DNA from: Ruminococcus sp.
GTDB lineage: Bacteria; Bacillota; Clostridia; Oscillospirales; Ruminococcaceae
Length of the DNA: 6,132 nt
Assembly (NCBI GenBank): GCA_017544125.1
Contig: JAFYET010000369.1
Coordinates: forward strand, 1 to 6,132
Direction: 5' to 3'
A model generated the notes under the pieces. The model searched no databases, had not been told where the DNA came from, and was given only the letters and a program-made list of their open reading frames with translations. The translations under genes and the position numbers were made by a program. Below, one piece after another: positions 5,326 to 6,132 of the stretch (position 1 is the first letter of the stretch; each line of letters starts with the position of its first letter).

Positions 5326-5345
5326 TAACTGTTAACTGTTAACTG
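5325..5345. repeat. Three exact tandem copies of TTAACTG
   Basis: TTAACTG occurs at 5325-5331, 5332-5338 and 5339-5345, so the palindrome GTTAAC recurs. It lies between the alaA hairpin and the metG promoter (-35 at 5363). It could be a slippage-prone microsatellite, a repeat-element tail or a binding site. Function is unknown. Confidence 0.7.
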
Positions 5346-5362
5346 AAAGAGCCATTTCTTAT

Positions 5363-5391
5363 TTGACAATCAGTTCCAAATGTGCTATAAT
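5363..5391 (+). promoter_or_regulatory. metG promoter, full consensus (-35 TTGACA, -10 TATAAT)
   Basis: TTGACA (5363-5368) and TATAAT (5386-5391) are 17 bp apart, with TG at 5383-5384 giving an extended -10. Every element matches consensus, so strong constitutive expression is expected. The predicted start near 5398 leaves a leader of only about 30 nt, which rules out a T-box or SAM riboswitch within this transcript. Confidence 0.9.
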
Positions 5392-5426
5392 AAATATTGT
5401 ATCTTATCAAAAGGAAAGGAGAATGA

Positions 5427-6132
5427 ATGATGGATAATAAAAGATATTACATCACCACCCCAATTTACTACCCCTCGGGCGACCCGCACATAGGGCATTG
5501 CTATACTACTGTTGCGTGTGACTCGATAGCGAGATATAAAAGAATGCAGGGCTATGATGTCATGTTCCTTACAGGCACCGATGAGCATGGTCAGAAGATA
5601 GAAGAAAAGGCAAAGGCTCAGGGCATTACCCCCAAGGCATATGTCGATGAAAAGGTAGCTGTCTTCAAAAAGCTGTGGGAGTATATGAACATCAGCTATG
5701 ACCGCTATATAAGAACTACCGATGACTACCACGTATCCGCCGTTCAGAATATATTCAAGCGCCTTTATGACAAGGGCTATATCTATAAGGGCGAGTATAC
5801 CGGCAAATACTGCACCCCCTGCGAGAGCTTCTGGACAGAGAGCCAGCTCGATGAGAACGGCTGCTGCCCCGAGTGCCACAGAGAAGTAAGGGAGGCAAAG
5901 GAAGAGGCTTACTTCTTCAAAATGTCACCCTTTGCAGAGAGAATAGAGAAGCTGCTGCTTGATACCGACTACCTCCGCCCCAAGTACCGTGCGCAGGAGC
6001 TGGTAAATAACTTCATCAAGCCCGGTCTTGAAGACCTCTGCGTTTCAAGAACATCGTTCACATGGGGCATACCCGTGACCTTTGATGAAAAGCACGTAGT
6101 CTATGTGTGGATAGATGCGCTCTCAAACTATA
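5427..6132 (+). CDS. metG: Methionyl-tRNA synthetase, N-terminal part (partial, runs off right edge)
   Basis: This is a cytosolic class I aminoacyl-tRNA synthetase that charges tRNA-Met, including the initiator. The first 235 codons are present. They include YYITTPIYYPSGDPHIGH (7-24) with the HIGH adenylate motif at 21-24, the methionine-pocket region FLTGTDEHGQKIEEKA (47-62), the connective-peptide zinc knuckle with CTPC (129-132) and CPEC (147-150), and WGIPV followed by VVYVWIDALSNY (224-235). The sequence resembles the Bacillus/Clostridium form from memory. The KMSKS loop, anticodon-binding domain and any C-terminal tRNA-binding domain are beyond the edge. AAAGGAG (5415-5421) lies 5 nt before the ATG at 5427 and 8 nt before a second in-frame ATG at 5430. 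Either could be used. The ATG at 5423 is out of frame and stops at once. Confidence 0.96.
   Translation, partial: MMDNKRYYITTPIYYPSGDPHIGHCYTTVACDSIARYKRMQGYDVMFLTGTDEHGQKIEEKAKAQGITPKAYVDEKVAVFKKLWEYMNISYDRYIRTTDDYHVSAVQNIFKRLYDKGYIYKGEYTGKYCTPCESFWTESQLDENGCCPECHREVREAKEEAYFFKMSPFAERIEKLLLDTDYLRPKYRAQELVNNFIKPGLEDLCVSRTSFTWGIPVTFDEKHVVYVWIDALSNY

Noticed and set aside
5385..5879. Long minus-strand open frame of 164 codons opposite metG
   Set aside because: It lies antisense to a well-conserved metG reading frame, has no ribosome site noted, and overlaps the metG promoter. It is a shadow frame.

Overview
The window comes from a moderate-GC Gram-positive bacterium of the Clostridia. A Ruminococcus-like member of the Oscillospiraceae fits best: it shows Firmicutes-type sigma-A promoters with 17-bp spacers, strong purine-rich Shine-Dalgarno sites, a methionyl-tRNA synthetase of the Bacillus/Clostridium type with a four-cysteine zinc knuckle, and AT/GC-mosaic intergenic repeats. 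The genus is inferred from general resemblance and was not tested by a search.

Layout. On the minus strand, reading right to left from about 3.9 kb, are a divergent CobD/CbiB-family membrane protein (2851-3813), a MATE-family multidrug/toxin exporter (1411-2763), the large-conductance mechanosensitive channel mscL (758-1171) and the 5' part of DNA polymerase I, polA (running off the left edge). On the plus strand are an AlaA-type aminotransferase (4043-5260) and the 5' part of metG (running off the right edge). The cobD-like gene and alaA are divergently transcribed from two well-formed promoters whose -35 boxes lie about 40 bp apart. polA, mscL, the cobD-like gene, alaA and metG each have a recognisable own promoter. 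The MATE gene does not, and may be read from the cobD-like promoter through an intergenic hairpin.

The genes form no single pathway. They are housekeeping and stress functions: DNA repair/replication, osmotic safety valve, efflux, alanine synthesis and tRNA charging. No mobile-element protein, phage gene, toxin-antitoxin pair, CRISPR array, rRNA or tRNA is visible.

The less ordinary content is in the spacers. Two (540-660 and about 1359-1418) share a modular element: an identical 16-bp block containing a GCCC-GAAT-GGGC hairpin, then a GC-rich hairpin of different sequence but with a GNRA-type loop on the plus strand in both copies, then an identical 13-bp AT-rich block. The first copy makes up almost the whole predicted 5' UTR of polA; the second supplies the last two codons and stop of the MATE gene. 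A third spacer (5261-5345) has a related AT-rich repeat starting at the alaA stop, a strong hairpin and a 7-bp tandem repeat. Other points of interest are a structured alaA leader that can mask its own ribosome-binding site, and a CobD/CbiB homologue that appears to have lost the family's conserved acidic motifs and has no cobalamin genes beside it.
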